NCBI GenBank assembly: GCA_024280265.1
Contig: JAJRQL010000230.1
Location: forward strand, 1 to 56,222
Reading direction: 5' to 3'
Source: Deltaproteobacteria bacterium
GTDB lineage: Bacteria > Desulfobacterota > Desulfobulbia > Desulfobulbales > Desulfocapsaceae
DNA length: 56,222 nt
The notes under the pieces were generated by a model. That model was not told the DNA's origin. It saw only the letters and a program-made list of their open reading frames with translations, and did not search any database. A program made the position numbers and the translations under genes. Positions 1 to 8,368 of the stretch are shown here, piece after piece (positions within the stretch are counted from its first letter, which is position 1; every line of letters starts with the position of its first letter).

Positions 1-419
1 AGGATAATGTTGTCATTGAGGCATTGGCAAAAATAAGGATACTTGCATCCACACTTGATACTCAGATGGGCGTCATGGACATGGGGAGTGTCTGCAGTGC
101 GTGTGCGGCAAGGGTTGATGGCTGCTGCTGCAGTGCCTACATGGGGAACGAAAATAATGATGCCTTACTGCTGCTGATGAATCGTCTTTCGGGGATAGAA
201 GTGAGTCTGGTTTGTGATAACGGGGTTGAGTGCTGTTTTCTTGGTGAGCGAGGCTGTACCCTGCTCTTAAAACCTGTTTTCTGTCTGAACTACCTTTGTG
301 CACACATCCGTGACAGAGCATCGTCTGGAGAAATAATTCTGCTGGAGCAGAAAAGCGGCGCACTGCTCACGGCACAATACCAGTTTGAGCAACTTTTGAT
401 TGATTTTTTACAACATTGA
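1..419 (+). CDS. Cysteine-rich YkgJ-like (CxxC) protein, 5' truncated by the window edge
   Basis: The reading frame is open from the first complete codon (position 3), so the true start probably lies upstream of the window; a TTG at 24 is the only start-like codon near the edge. The visible 138 or so residues contain CSACAARVDGCCC, then CCFLGERGC and VFCLNYLC. This spacing of cysteine clusters resembles the putative iron/zinc-chelating CxxC (YkgJ) family, in which a CxxCxxxCC motif is followed by a GC..RP..C..Y.C motif. No function is established for most members, and the metal ligand role is inference from the family. The gene converges on the binding-protein gene at 480-1364, with an inverted repeat between them. 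Confidence 0.55.
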   Translation, partial: DNVVIEALAKIRILASTLDTQMGVMDMGSVCSACAARVDGCCCSAYMGNENNDALLLLMNRLSGIEVSLVCDNGVECCFLGERGCTLLLKPVFCLNYLCAHIRDRASSGEIILLEQKSGALLTAQYQFEQLLIDFLQH

Positions 420-435
420 TCGGAAAAGATGTTTT

Positions 436-471
436 ATCTATCCCAGCCAGCTTTCGCTGTTTAGGATAGAT
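436..471. terminator. Inverted repeat between convergent genes, possible weak terminator
   Basis: An 8-bp perfect stem (ATCTATCC at 436-443 with GGATAGAT at 464-471) lies between the convergent ends at 419 and 480. Neither side carries a clean T-tract, so termination is only a suggestion from position. Confidence 0.3.
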
Positions 472-479
472 AGGGAATA

Positions 480-1364
480 TTATTCATAAGCTCCTACGCC
501 GAGTGCTTTCTGCAGTGCTTCCACTTCACTGTAGTCAAGTGGATCTGTCCAGCCAACAATTTTTGCCTTGGATGCGGCGGCATCATCCTGTTTGATCTGT
601 TTCAGTGCTGCAACCACTTCCCGGGCCAGAGTGTCAGGTGTCTCTGCAGTTTTTGCAAGTGGCCATTCGGGATAAAGGGTTGTTGAGTACACAAATGGAA
701 AGGAGGAGCTCTGCTTGTTGATGACTTTAAAATCTTCCATGGCTATGGCGCCGCTTGCAACCATACGTTCAAGGGTGTCTGTCCGTACCGTTCCAGCTTC
801 CACCGCTTCATTTTGAACGGCAAAAACGACGTTGTCATGTTTTCCGCCAAACTCCACCTTTGCAAAATCCCTGTTCGGATCGATTCCGGCGTCTTTTAAG
901 GTTTTATAAGCCATCTGCCAGCCACCAAAGGATGATTTTTTTACAGCCATGAATGTTTTTCCCTTGAGATCTTCAAGGGAATTTATGTCGTCATTGTAGG
1001 ATGTTGTGAAAATAACTCCACCAAAGGATTTTAATGCCTGGCCCTGGCGGGAGTTGACCATGGTGGCGATGGCGCTTGCGCCATATTTAACTTTGGCGGT
1101 GACGAACATTGAAGAGTTGATGAGGAAAAAATCAACGTCATCAGCTTCGATGGCAGGGTTTACTTTGTCGAAATCAAGGGGGACAATTTCAACTGGTTTT
1201 CCAAGTTTGGAAGATAAGTACTCTCCGGTGGCAGACCACTTTTTGAGGGCTTTTGCCGGTCCGTTTTTGGCCAGAACTCCAATCTTAATGGTGTCCGAAG
1301 CCTGTACCGAGACAGCACAGAGAAAAAAAAGAGTCAGAAAAAGAACGAAAAGACGCTGTTTCAT
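480..1364 (-). CDS. Phosphate/phosphonate-type ABC transporter periplasmic binding protein (PhnD-like)
   Basis: This 294-residue protein has an N-terminal signal peptide (hydrophobic stretch at residues 5-20, cleavage probably near VQA-S). The mature part begins with IKIGVLAKNGPAKALKKWS and runs through LSSKLGKPVEIVPLDFDK, DVDFFLINSSMF, LEDLKGKTFMAVKKSSFGG and the EAGTVRTDTLERM segment, the order seen in PhnD-type binding proteins (PF12974). Such proteins bind phosphonate, phosphite or other oxyanions, but stand-alone members may act as ligand sensors. No permease or ATPase gene lies beside it, so transport is unproven. A good ribosome site (GGGAGG) precedes the ATG. The substrate cannot be told from sequence. 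Length and domain are typical. Confidence 0.8.
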   Translation of the reverse strand: MKQRLFVLFLTLFFLCAVSVQASDTIKIGVLAKNGPAKALKKWSATGEYLSSKLGKPVEIVPLDFDKVNPAIEADDVDFFLINSSMFVTAKVKYGASAIATMVNSRQGQALKSFGGVIFTTSYNDDINSLEDLKGKTFMAVKKSSFGGWQMAYKTLKDAGIDPNRDFAKVEFGGKHDNVVFAVQNEAVEAGTVRTDTLERMVASGAIAMEDFKVINKQSSSFPFVYSTTLYPEWPLAKTAETPDTLAREVVAALKQIKQDDAAASKAKIVGWTDPLDYSEVEALQKALGVGAYE

Positions 1365-1560
1365 GGGAACCTCCCGAAGAAAATTGAAAAAGTATTGTGG
1401 AGTGTTCTAAACATACTCTACTGGGAAAATTCTTTCAAAAAGGAGAAGGGTTGTCAAGATGTTTATTATTAATGGCGTCGTAAAAACTCTTCACCTTTTT
1501 CGTTGCCCGGATTGCCATTATGAATACCTGCTCGCATTTTCCTGCCGTGGCCGCTGGTTC

Positions 1561-1582
1561 CGGAGTCTCGTTCCTCGCTTAC
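1561..1582 (-). repeat. 22-bp dispersed repeat, copy A, inside the dead transposase
   Basis: The reverse complement reads GTAAGCGAGGAACGAGACTC then CG. It interrupts the transposase exactly between RGRWF and CPSCH, two segments that should be contiguous, so it looks inserted. An inverted copy lies at 1769-1792 and a near copy at 17947-17964. Confidence 0.5.
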
Positions 1583-1768
1583 CTGTCCATCATGTCACGC
1601 TAAAAAGGTTGTCCAGTTTGGGGAAGTACTACGGAAAAACATATTCTACCCGGTTCCACACCGCCAATATGTTTTTAGTATCCCAATCATTCTTCGTAAA
1701 TTCTTACTTTTTTACGCACAGCCCTTGGGCTTGCTGACGGTATTTGTGGTGCGATAATGACCATTCAG

Positions 1769-1792
1769 GTAAGCGAGAGGAACGAGACTCCG
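1769..1792 (+). repeat. 24-bp dispersed repeat, copy B, inverted relative to copy A
   Basis: GTAAGCGAGAGGAACGAGAC followed by TCCG; compared with copy A it has two extra bases (AG). It sits just before FGDYAKWHPHIH of the transposase remnant, again between segments that would be adjacent in an intact gene (AIMTIQ and FGDYA). Confidence 0.5.
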
Positions 1793-2465
1793 GGCTTTCG
1801 GAGATTACGCCAAATGGCATCCACATATCCATACTATCGTAGCTGATGGATGATTTAACAGAAGCGGTATCTTTTATGAAATGCCCAAAATATCCATACG
1901 ACCTCTGGCAGAACTGTTCCGGGCAAAAGTCCTGTCTATGCTGAAAAAAGGGACTTATCGATGATGACTTCATAACCATGATCATGAAATGGCGTCACAC
2001 CTCTGGTGTTAGTGTGGATAATACAGTCTGTATTGCCAGAGACGATGAAATCGGAATAACCAACCTGGCGGGAGTGCATCAAGAAAGTATGGGAGGTTGA
2101 CCCATTAAAATGCCCACATTGTCAGGGAGAGATGAAGATTATCAGTTTCATCAAAGATCGGGACGTTATTCGGAGATAAGCGAGCTATAAAAAAATGTAC
2201 ATTTACGAGACTTCGAAATACTTGAACAGCTGAATTTGTGGCGCATCCCGAAACAACCCCGTCCGCCACCGGAAAACAAGTTTACACTGCCGCAACACAA
2301 TCCATGCCCGCCCGTGACAGAGCAGGAAGAATTTTTTTGATGATGGATGGCCGGGCTATGCATACAAGACACTTTTGCGCAATCAATTAACTGGTAATAT
2401 TGTTGTATTTATAGATAGTTAAGATAAAATGGCTTTTTACGAATCCATCATTATTGAGAAAGGCA

Positions 2466-2501
2466 TGAAAAAATCCCTGCAGAAATTATTCTGCAGGGAT
2501 T
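2466..2501 (-). terminator. Rho-independent terminator of the glutamate synthase operon
   Basis: An 11-bp perfect stem (AATCCCTGCAG at 2472-2482 with CTGCAGGGATT at 2491-2501) and an 8-base loop are followed on the minus strand by a run of six T. It lies 66 bases past the stop of the gene at 2567-4930. Confidence 0.8.
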
Positions 2502-2566
2502 AAAAAAAGTAATTACCGATGATTAACAAGTAGCAGTCAGAAAAGCTGTAAGGGCTGTTTTATACG

Positions 2567-4930
2567 TTAGAAAGTTTGCATGGTCCAGATACCACAGGGA
2601 CAGGTGTCTGCACAAAACCCGCAGGCGATACACTTCTTGTCATCGGAGACATATTCGTATGAGGCACCAAGTCCTGATTCGTATCCATTGCGGTGAGAAG
2701 TCTCAAGCTCACGCCGGGTGATGGCACCTTCAGGACAGATGGTCTCGCAAAGATGACAGTCACGACATGATGCACAGGAGAGGCAGCGGTCGGCAGAATC
2801 CTCCTGAGAGTGCTCATGTTCGGTTTCCGGCGTGTAGTGAGTGATGGTAAGTGCTTGTTGAGTGATTACCTTTTTGGTAAATGGCTTCCACTCCTCATTT
2901 TTTAACTGGGAAATGATGTATTCCGCCGCGGTCTTACCGGCACCAAGGGCGTTGGTGGCAAGGCCGGGTTTTTCAACATCGCCAATGGCCAGAACTTTGG
3001 GATCTGTAGTGAGGTGAGCCTCATCGGTTTTCATCCATGCGGCACCACCGACAGTGAGAGTTTCCACAGAGTCGGGTAGGAACTGTAATTTGGGAACGTC
3101 ACCAATAGAAATAATAACGGTCTGGGCGGGTATCACTTCACCTGTATCCATGACAAGACCTTCAGAGGTGACCTCTTTGGTCATTACCGGCCAGCGGAAC
3201 TCGGCACCCAGAGCTTCGGCTGCCTCTTTCTCCTTACCAAAGGCAAGGGGCTTCTGGATATCAACCAATGTCACTTTTTCGGCACCGAGACGATAGGCTT
3301 CACAGGCAACATCACAGCCGACATTTCCAGCACCAATGATAACAACCTCTTTGCCAACCTTTACCGGATTGTCGCTCTTGGCTTTCTTGAGAAAATCCAG
3401 GGCTGGGATGACTGATTCGTGACCGGGAAATGGTATCTTTCGTGGTTCATGGGTTCCAACAGCTACAATCACGTAGTCAAAGTCTTCTTTGAGTTTTTCA
3501 AAAGTTTCTTTATTCATATCTACACCAAGGTTGGTATGGATATGAGGAGTTTCAAGAAAGCGTTTTATTTCCTGATCCCAGATGGCCTGGGAGAGGCGTT
3601 CCCATGGGATTACCTGAGCGAGTTTTCCGCCAATAAAGTTGTCCTTTTCAAAAATGTGGGCTTCAACACCGGCGTGAGCCAGCTGCCATGCGGCATTCAT
3701 ACCCGCAGGGCCACCACCGATAATTGCCACTTTTTTACCGAGTGACGGAGCAACTTCAGGAGATTTGGCACCAGCGACTGCACGACCCAGGACCTGTACT
3801 TCGATGGAATCATCTACTTCCTGACGGGAACAGTTTTCCATACAGAGGTTAGGGCAGACAGCACCGCAGATGGAGGCTGGAAGCGGGCTGTAACGGAGCA
3901 GCATCTCGTATGCCTCGTCAATCCGCCCCTCGCGAATGAGACGTAAGCGATCGACTGTCGGGATATGAACCGGACAGTAGTAGGTGCATGGGGCCGCAGA
4001 TTCACGGTGGGCCCAGAAGGGTTTTTTCCGTCTCAGACTATCCGTTGGAATAACTACAATGGGGCTGCGGTCAAGGCCAGGAGCAAGATCTCGCAGGGGA
4101 TCTCCGCCACCAAAGGCCTGGTTCCAGTGTTTATTCCGAAATTCTGCCATGGTCATGGGACCGGAGAACATCAGAGCTCGTTCCTGTGGTGATACTGCGT
4201 TTAGTACCTGCCATTCTTCCCGGATGAGAAGTGTGGATTGCAGCTCTTCACGTCCGATTTTAGCAAGGTAGGCAGGCATATTCGTTTCAAGCCATTGCCA
4301 CTGCTCGTCGGTTGGGGGTGCTAACCTGGCATTATTTCTGGAGTATGACCCATCTGTTTTTCCACGAAAAAAGATGGTGCCACCAACCATGCCCACACAG
4401 GGGCGATAGCCAAGGACGTTGTCAGGGTTTTTTGCATCAACTCCGCAGACAACAGCGACACCGCCGCAGTTGAATTCCGCAAAGGAATCGCCGCTTGAAC
4501 CAAGGATCCAGAGTTCCGGTTTTTCATAGTCCGGGTTCCATTTGGTCATAGTCAGGCCACGGGCGCCAATGGATCCTGCAATAAAGACTTTCCCGTTAGC
4601 CATGGCATTGCAGACACCGTTGGTGGCATCACCGAGTACAGTGATCTCTGCACCAATGTTGAGATATCCGACATCATCACTGGCAGCACCTTTGCAGGTG
4701 ATGGTGGTTCCAGGCATTCCCATACAGCCAAGCCGCTGTCCGGTAGGGCCTTGAACCTCTATGGTCAAACCGTCTGCATGTTGAAGTCGAATACCAATGT
4801 TATGCTGCCCCATGGATTCGAGTTGGATGACATTGCTGGTTTTGGCAGCTGCCTGAACCATGGCTTCAAATTCCATGGAACTGATTCTTCGGCCATTTTT
4901 ATCCAGGCCTTTTACAACAGTCGCACTCAC
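2567..4930 (-). CDS. Glutamate synthase GXGXG domain fused to a GltD-like FAD/NAD(P) oxidoreductase and ferredoxin
   Basis: This 787-residue protein joins three parts. Residues 1-240 or so are the GXGXG beta-helix of the glutamate synthase large subunit (MGMPGTTITCKGAASDDVG, GVAVVCG). The middle and later part is a GltD-like oxidoreductase, with cysteines in CTYYCPVHIPTV and CGAVCPNLCMENC, an FAD fold KKVAIIGGGPAGMNAAWQ and an NAD(P) fold EVVIIGAGNVGCDVACEA. The C-terminus carries two 4Fe-4S motifs (CRDCHLCETICP and CIACGFCADTCP). It should pass electrons from NAD(P)H or ferredoxin to the FMN site of the neighbouring subunit. Translation starts at GTG, placed by AAGGAG six bases upstream. It is the last gene of the operon and is separated from its partner by a MITE-like element. 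Confidence 0.85.
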   Translation of the reverse strand: MSATVVKGLDKNGRRISSMEFEAMVQAAAKTSNVIQLESMGQHNIGIRLQHADGLTIEVQGPTGQRLGCMGMPGTTITCKGAASDDVGYLNIGAEITVLGDATNGVCNAMANGKVFIAGSIGARGLTMTKWNPDYEKPELWILGSSGDSFAEFNCGGVAVVCGVDAKNPDNVLGYRPCVGMVGGTIFFRGKTDGSYSRNNARLAPPTDEQWQWLETNMPAYLAKIGREELQSTLLIREEWQVLNAVSPQERALMFSGPMTMAEFRNKHWNQAFGGGDPLRDLAPGLDRSPIVVIPTDSLRRKKPFWAHRESAAPCTYYCPVHIPTVDRLRLIREGRIDEAYEMLLRYSPLPASICGAVCPNLCMENCSRQEVDDSIEVQVLGRAVAGAKSPEVAPSLGKKVAIIGGGPAGMNAAWQLAHAGVEAHIFEKDNFIGGKLAQVIPWERLSQAIWDQEIKRFLETPHIHTNLGVDMNKETFEKLKEDFDYVIVAVGTHEPRKIPFPGHESVIPALDFLKKAKSDNPVKVGKEVVIIGAGNVGCDVACEAYRLGAEKVTLVDIQKPLAFGKEKEAAEALGAEFRWPVMTKEVTSEGLVMDTGEVIPAQTVIISIGDVPKLQFLPDSVETLTVGGAAWMKTDEAHLTTDPKVLAIGDVEKPGLATNALGAGKTAAEYIISQLKNEEWKPFTKKVITQQALTITHYTPETEHEHSQEDSADRCLSCASCRDCHLCETICPEGAITRRELETSHRNGYESGLGASYEYVSDDKKCIACGFCADTCPCGIWTMQTF

Positions 4931-4971
4931 AGAAAACTCCTTATAAAAGAAAGTCTTAGTTATTAAAAACT

Positions 4972-5138
4972 GATGGCGTCGTAAAAACTCTTCACCTCTT
5001 TCGTTGCTTCACATTTTTAATCATTACGACGTACTCTAGCACGCCGAAACAATTGAAAATGTTTAGGATTCGGATGTTAAGTTTTTCGAAGTCTACGCGT
5101 ATCTACTTAGCCATCTGTAATTTTAGGTTTTTACGGGC
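4972..5138. mobile_element. MITE-like element (about 167 bp) between two glutamate synthase genes
   Basis: The element is bounded by inverted ends (left TCGTAAAAAC at 4979-4988; right GTTTTTACGG at 5128-5137) and flanked by a perfect 12-bp direct repeat TTATTAAAAACT (4960-4971 and 5139-5150) that looks like a target duplication. It contains no ORF. Its first 35 bases recur at 1472-1506 with one mismatch. The rest of the 4931-5247 gap is AT-rich with nothing else recognised. The element lies within the presumed transcript of the operon. Confidence 0.65.
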
Positions 5139-5247
5139 TTATTAAAAACTAAAAACATAGAGCTGAAAATATCAGTGACAAAGTTTACAAATTGGATACC
5201 GATATCCCTGCATAGGGAGAACAGCCCCCCAAAAAATCCCGGTGTCA

Positions 5248-6888
5248 TTAACAGACATATTTAATATTTAACCTGTCTGCGGCAGCTTGGTCGCCGATAC
5301 CAAGGGCATCGGACATGCCAACCGGCAGGGATTGAGAACGTCCCAGCGGTGCCATGATCTTTTTCATCTCGGTACGAATGGACATGAACACCTCTCCCAC
5401 ACGCTCGGCAACCAGATCAGGATCAAGCCGACGATACAACTTTGGATTTTGGCTGGTGATGCCTTTGGGACAGATACCAACGTTACAGACGTTGCAGCGA
5501 TTTTTTTCGTTACCGAGACAACCAGCAACAGACTGCATCATATATTTCCCAATATGAACCCCGGAAGCGCCAAGCATGATGAGGGCCATACCATTCTGGG
5601 TTACATTACCATTCTTACCCACACCACCGGCAGCATAGATGGGGATTTCGTTCTGCTTGCCCTGGGCAACCAGATCAAGATAGCATTCGCGTACATTAGA
5701 GGCGATGGGGTGTCCGGTAGCATCCATGGAGACGTTGTAAGCAGCACCTGTCCCACCATCAATACCGTCAATCAGTAATCCACCGGCGTAGGGGTTGCGC
5801 ACCAGATTATTGAGCACAGATTTAGCACTTGTCGACGCTGATATTTTGGGATAGATCGGTACCTTGTGACTAAATGCGGTTGACAGAGTCTGGATCATCT
5901 TCATCACCGACTCCTCAATGGAGTAGAGGGTCTGATGAACAGGAGGCGATGGAAGGTCTACACCCTCTGGAACCCCGCGCAGTCGAGCGATGAGCTTGGA
6001 GACTTTGAACCACATCAGCAGGCCGCCGTCACCTGGTTTTGCACCCTGACCATATTTAATTTCAATGGCAGCAGGGTCACACTGCATGTCGGGAATGGCG
6101 CGGATGATCTCATCCCAGCCGAAATAACCAGATGCGATCTGCAGCACGATGTATTTCAGATAAGGGCTTTTGAGCACCCATGGCGGACAACCACCTTCGC
6201 CGGTACACATGACAACGGGAATGCCAAGTACCTCGTTACAGTAGGCAACGCCCTGAAGCAGACCAAGCCACATATTTGGGGACAATGCTCCAAAGGACAT
6301 GGAACCTATAATAAAAGGGAAAATTTCCCGTGTCGGTGGAATCCACCCACCCTCACGGGTACGTTTCAGAAACTCTGCAGGGTCAAGGGTACGTCCAAGA
6401 GTGGTGGTAAGGTTGAATTCATGACGACCGGCCTCGAGTGCCGGATCGGTGAGCATGGAAATCCGGTTGAACATTATCCGGTCAAGGAGGGTGGGGCCTA
6501 CCACGTTTCGTCGACCACCACGTTTATTCGGCTCGCCCTTTTGATTGTTAAAGAAAAGTGTGCGGTGTTCATTGGTATTGGGAACGGGCTGGATTGCCTC
6601 ATTGGGGCATACCATGGAACACATGGAACAACCGATACAGGCATTGGCCATGTTCTTTTTCTGACGAATACCGACAAAGGTCCGGTATTCGTTGCCACGT
6701 TTCTTTTTGAGAACGTCCAGTTTTGGGATTCTCTGGCGTCTGTAGGCGAGGTAGATAGCCTCTTTAGGACAGACTGCAGTGCAGTGACCGCAGAGAGTAC
6801 ATCTATCTTCGCGATGCTGGATTATCCAGGGCAGGTCAGTGTAACTTAAGCTGCCTGGTCCAACGGATACGGATCGTGCTGAGACCAT
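5248..6888 (-). CDS. gltB: Glutamate synthase FMN-binding (synthase) subunit with N-terminal ferredoxin domain
   Basis: The 546-residue protein starts with a two-cluster ferredoxin module (CTLCGHCTAVCP and CIGCSMCSMVCP, residues about 31-95). It then carries the glutamate synthase TIM barrel: FIIGSMSFGALS, CTGEGGCPP, EIKYGQGAKPGDGG, DGIDGGTGAA, YAAGGVGKNG, and the cysteine cluster CNVCNVGICPKGI. It makes glutamate from 2-oxoglutarate and ammonia delivered by the glutaminase subunit. This is the archaeal-type split arrangement, in which domains of bacterial GltB are separate proteins. The ATG overlaps the upstream gene by 43 bases and is preceded by AAAGGAA, suggesting translational coupling. 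Confidence 0.88.
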   Translation of the reverse strand: MVSARSVSVGPGSLSYTDLPWIIQHREDRCTLCGHCTAVCPKEAIYLAYRRQRIPKLDVLKKKRGNEYRTFVGIRQKKNMANACIGCSMCSMVCPNEAIQPVPNTNEHRTLFFNNQKGEPNKRGGRRNVVGPTLLDRIMFNRISMLTDPALEAGRHEFNLTTTLGRTLDPAEFLKRTREGGWIPPTREIFPFIIGSMSFGALSPNMWLGLLQGVAYCNEVLGIPVVMCTGEGGCPPWVLKSPYLKYIVLQIASGYFGWDEIIRAIPDMQCDPAAIEIKYGQGAKPGDGGLLMWFKVSKLIARLRGVPEGVDLPSPPVHQTLYSIEESVMKMIQTLSTAFSHKVPIYPKISASTSAKSVLNNLVRNPYAGGLLIDGIDGGTGAAYNVSMDATGHPIASNVRECYLDLVAQGKQNEIPIYAAGGVGKNGNVTQNGMALIMLGASGVHIGKYMMQSVAGCLGNEKNRCNVCNVGICPKGITSQNPKLYRRLDPDLVAERVGEVFMSIRTEMKKIMAPLGRSQSLPVGMSDALGIGDQAAADRLNIKYVC

Positions 6889-7988
6889 ATTGTCAGTTCC
6901 TTTCGTTCTGGTGGTACAATGATTGTGTGTTCACGCATGGGTTGAAAATCAAGTGATGGGTCACGGTCAGGAACCATGGCATCAACTCCGCACATCTCTG
7001 AAGCAATAGCCCAGGCGCCTGGTCTGCCACCCACGGTTGCAGGACGCAGTTTTTTCTGGTCCATGACCAGCATACAGGTTTCATCTGGCAGGGTGCCAAT
7101 GACCGCATTGGGTCCATCTATTATCAGACGGCGACAACTGTCCCGCAGGCCGGTGAGGAATTTTGACTGCGGATGGTTTGCAAGTTCAACACCTCGTAGC
7201 GGGGTGATGATGTGCTTGTAGGCCTGAAGTGGCAGCTTGAGATGTTTCAGGGTGTAGTGGAGAATGTGAGTAAAGGTCTCCGAATCACTCTGGTATCCGG
7301 TGTATCCCGGGAAGTGTTTGCCAAGGAGCCAGTCACGGATGGGAACAAATGCAGTGTTCTCACCGTTGGTCATGGTGGCAATTCCCTGAATAAAGAATGG
7401 ATGACAGGCGTAAAGGTTAATACCATAATTAGTATTCTGTCTTCCCTGGGCCATACAGACTCTGGACTTAATCCGGTTGTCCGAGAGATTGAGGGCGTCA
7501 CCAATCTCAAGGGGCCAGCCCACTTCTTTAATGGTGGCAACATCTGGCCAGAAAGAAAAGCAGGTCAGGTCGTTGCCATGATCCTCACCATTTTTGCGCA
7601 GTGCAAGGCGGGTGAGCATCAGTTCGGTCTCAATTTCATCCTGTGACGTTGCAGATAGCGCTGAAGGTATCTTGTAAGCACGGAGGAAATAGCGATACCG
7701 GTCTTTGGCTTCAATCAGTTCAGGGCGGGTCTCAAACTCGTGATCGTATTTGAGTTCAAAACCACGTTTTTCCATAAAGCTGGTCAGACGGTGCCAGGCC
7801 TCTTCAGAGTGGGCAATGCCAGAAAGAATGGGATATTTCGAGTTATACTTAAAATCTTCGAAATGAAGACCCCGCAAGAGAAGTCCGAGGCCAGAGCCAT
7901 CGTAACCTTCCTGCATAGCCTCCATTCCTTGAAGCACTTCGTAAGGCGAGAAGGCGTCACTGGCTGTTTTCAGGGCTAAACGACACAT
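6846..7988 (-). CDS. Glutamate synthase glutaminase subunit (class II glutamine amidotransferase)
   Basis: The 380-residue protein begins Met-Cys, so Cys2 becomes the N-terminal nucleophile typical of class II glutamine amidotransferases once Met is removed. Family motifs are visible: an RxxY-rich central part, TMTNGEN (about 208-214) and GYQSDSET (about 232-239). It should release ammonia from glutamine for the synthase subunit encoded next. It is the first gene of the three-gene operon; the start is preceded by CAGGAG. Compared with the N-terminal domain of fused bacterial GltB, it is a free-standing subunit, as in archaea and some anaerobes. Confidence 0.85.
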   Translation of the reverse strand: MCRLALKTASDAFSPYEVLQGMEAMQEGYDGSGLGLLLRGLHFEDFKYNSKYPILSGIAHSEEAWHRLTSFMEKRGFELKYDHEFETRPELIEAKDRYRYFLRAYKIPSALSATSQDEIETELMLTRLALRKNGEDHGNDLTCFSFWPDVATIKEVGWPLEIGDALNLSDNRIKSRVCMAQGRQNTNYGINLYACHPFFIQGIATMTNGENTAFVPIRDWLLGKHFPGYTGYQSDSETFTHILHYTLKHLKLPLQAYKHIITPLRGVELANHPQSKFLTGLRDSCRRLIIDGPNAVIGTLPDETCMLVMDQKKLRPATVGGRPGAWAIASEMCGVDAMVPDRDPSLDFQPMREHTIIVPPERKELTIWSQHDPYPLDQAA

Positions 7989-8189
7989 GCATTACTCCTG
8001 ATAAATTTAAAGGGAGATCGACCGATTTGACAAACGGCATATCTGTTTGCTTGTTATAGTTCCCGACTCATCGTTTTATCCGGTTTATGGGAGAAAAGAT
8101 GGAGAGAGTGGGCAAACCCAAATGCTTACAACGTAACCCATTTCTTGTCAAGGTGAAAGCGGACTGACAGGAGAGGAATTATTTGGGGT

Positions 8190-8324
8190 ATGGGTTTAAG
8201 CTGCGCTGGAATATGGTATCATAGTAAAAATGAGATATCTCAAGAAGCCAGCGCCATTGAAGAGCTGGCTGAAAATGATTTGGACTTGATCAGTATTATT
8301 CTATCCTGTGTGACAAGGTTGTGA
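8190..8324 (+). CDS. Possible 44-residue small ORF, unrecognised
   Basis: The frame starts with ATG at 8190 with GAGAGGA about 12 bases upstream and ends with TGA at 8322-8324. The peptide has an acidic centre (EISQEASAIEELAENDLDLI). It lies 44 bases before the binding-protein gene at 8369. I recognise no family, and short chance ORFs are common. The rest of the 7989-8368 gap shows nothing else I can support. Confidence 0.2.
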   Translation: MGLSCAGIWYHSKNEISQEASAIEELAENDLDLISIILSCVTRL

Positions 8325-8368
8325 AGAGGTAGTTTTTTTCAGGAAAATCTCACGCAGAGGTGTAATAA

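Larger units (their letters stand above)
1497..2397 (+). pseudogene. IS91-family HUH/Y2 transposase, multiply frameshifted and deleted
   Basis: Piecing the three forward frames together gives, in order: a zinc-finger start FRCPDCHYEYLLAFSCRG continued by CPSCHAKKVVQFGE; PHRQYVFSIPIILRKF; the HUH motif in FGDYAKWHPHIHTIVADG (about 1796-1849) followed by an in-frame TGA; LAELFRAKVLSMLKK; IDDDFITMIMKWRHTSGVS; a large gap; KKVWEVDPLKCPHCQGEM; and LEQLNLWRIPKQPRPPPEN near the C-terminus. This is the order of IS91-type transposases, which move single-stranded DNA by rolling-circle transfer. The region between ITNLAG and WRECIKKVWEVDP, where the catalytic tyrosines normally lie, is deleted. A 7-T run near 2332-2338 causes a frameshift. 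The gene is dead. Confidence 0.8.
1471..2449. mobile_element. Degenerate composite insertion: IS91-type transposase remnant between inverted ends
   Basis: The segment starts with ATGGCGTCGTAAAAAC (1472-1487) and ends with CTTTTTACGAATCCATC (2433-2449), an imperfect inverted pair (GG..TCGTAAAAA shared). AT-rich ATTATT copies flank it at 1465-1470 and 2450-2455; they could be a target duplication or chance. The left 35 bp (1472-1506) match the left end of the MITE-like element at 4973-5007 with one mismatch. IS91 elements do not normally have terminal inverted repeats or duplicate their target, so the ends probably belong to a different element that adjoins or captured the IS91 remnant. No intact ORF remains. 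Confidence 0.55.

Noticed and set aside
5935-6849. A 304-codon open frame on the plus strand
   Set aside because: It is antisense to the glutamate synthase subunit at 5248-6888, which has unmistakable ferredoxin and FMN-barrel motifs; the antisense product resembles no family.
8004-8033. TTGTCA-N18-TAAATT on the minus strand as promoter of the glutamate synthase operon
   Set aside because: A transcript would start only about ten bases before the ATG and would lose the CAGGAG ribosome site, so it is unlikely to be the working promoter.
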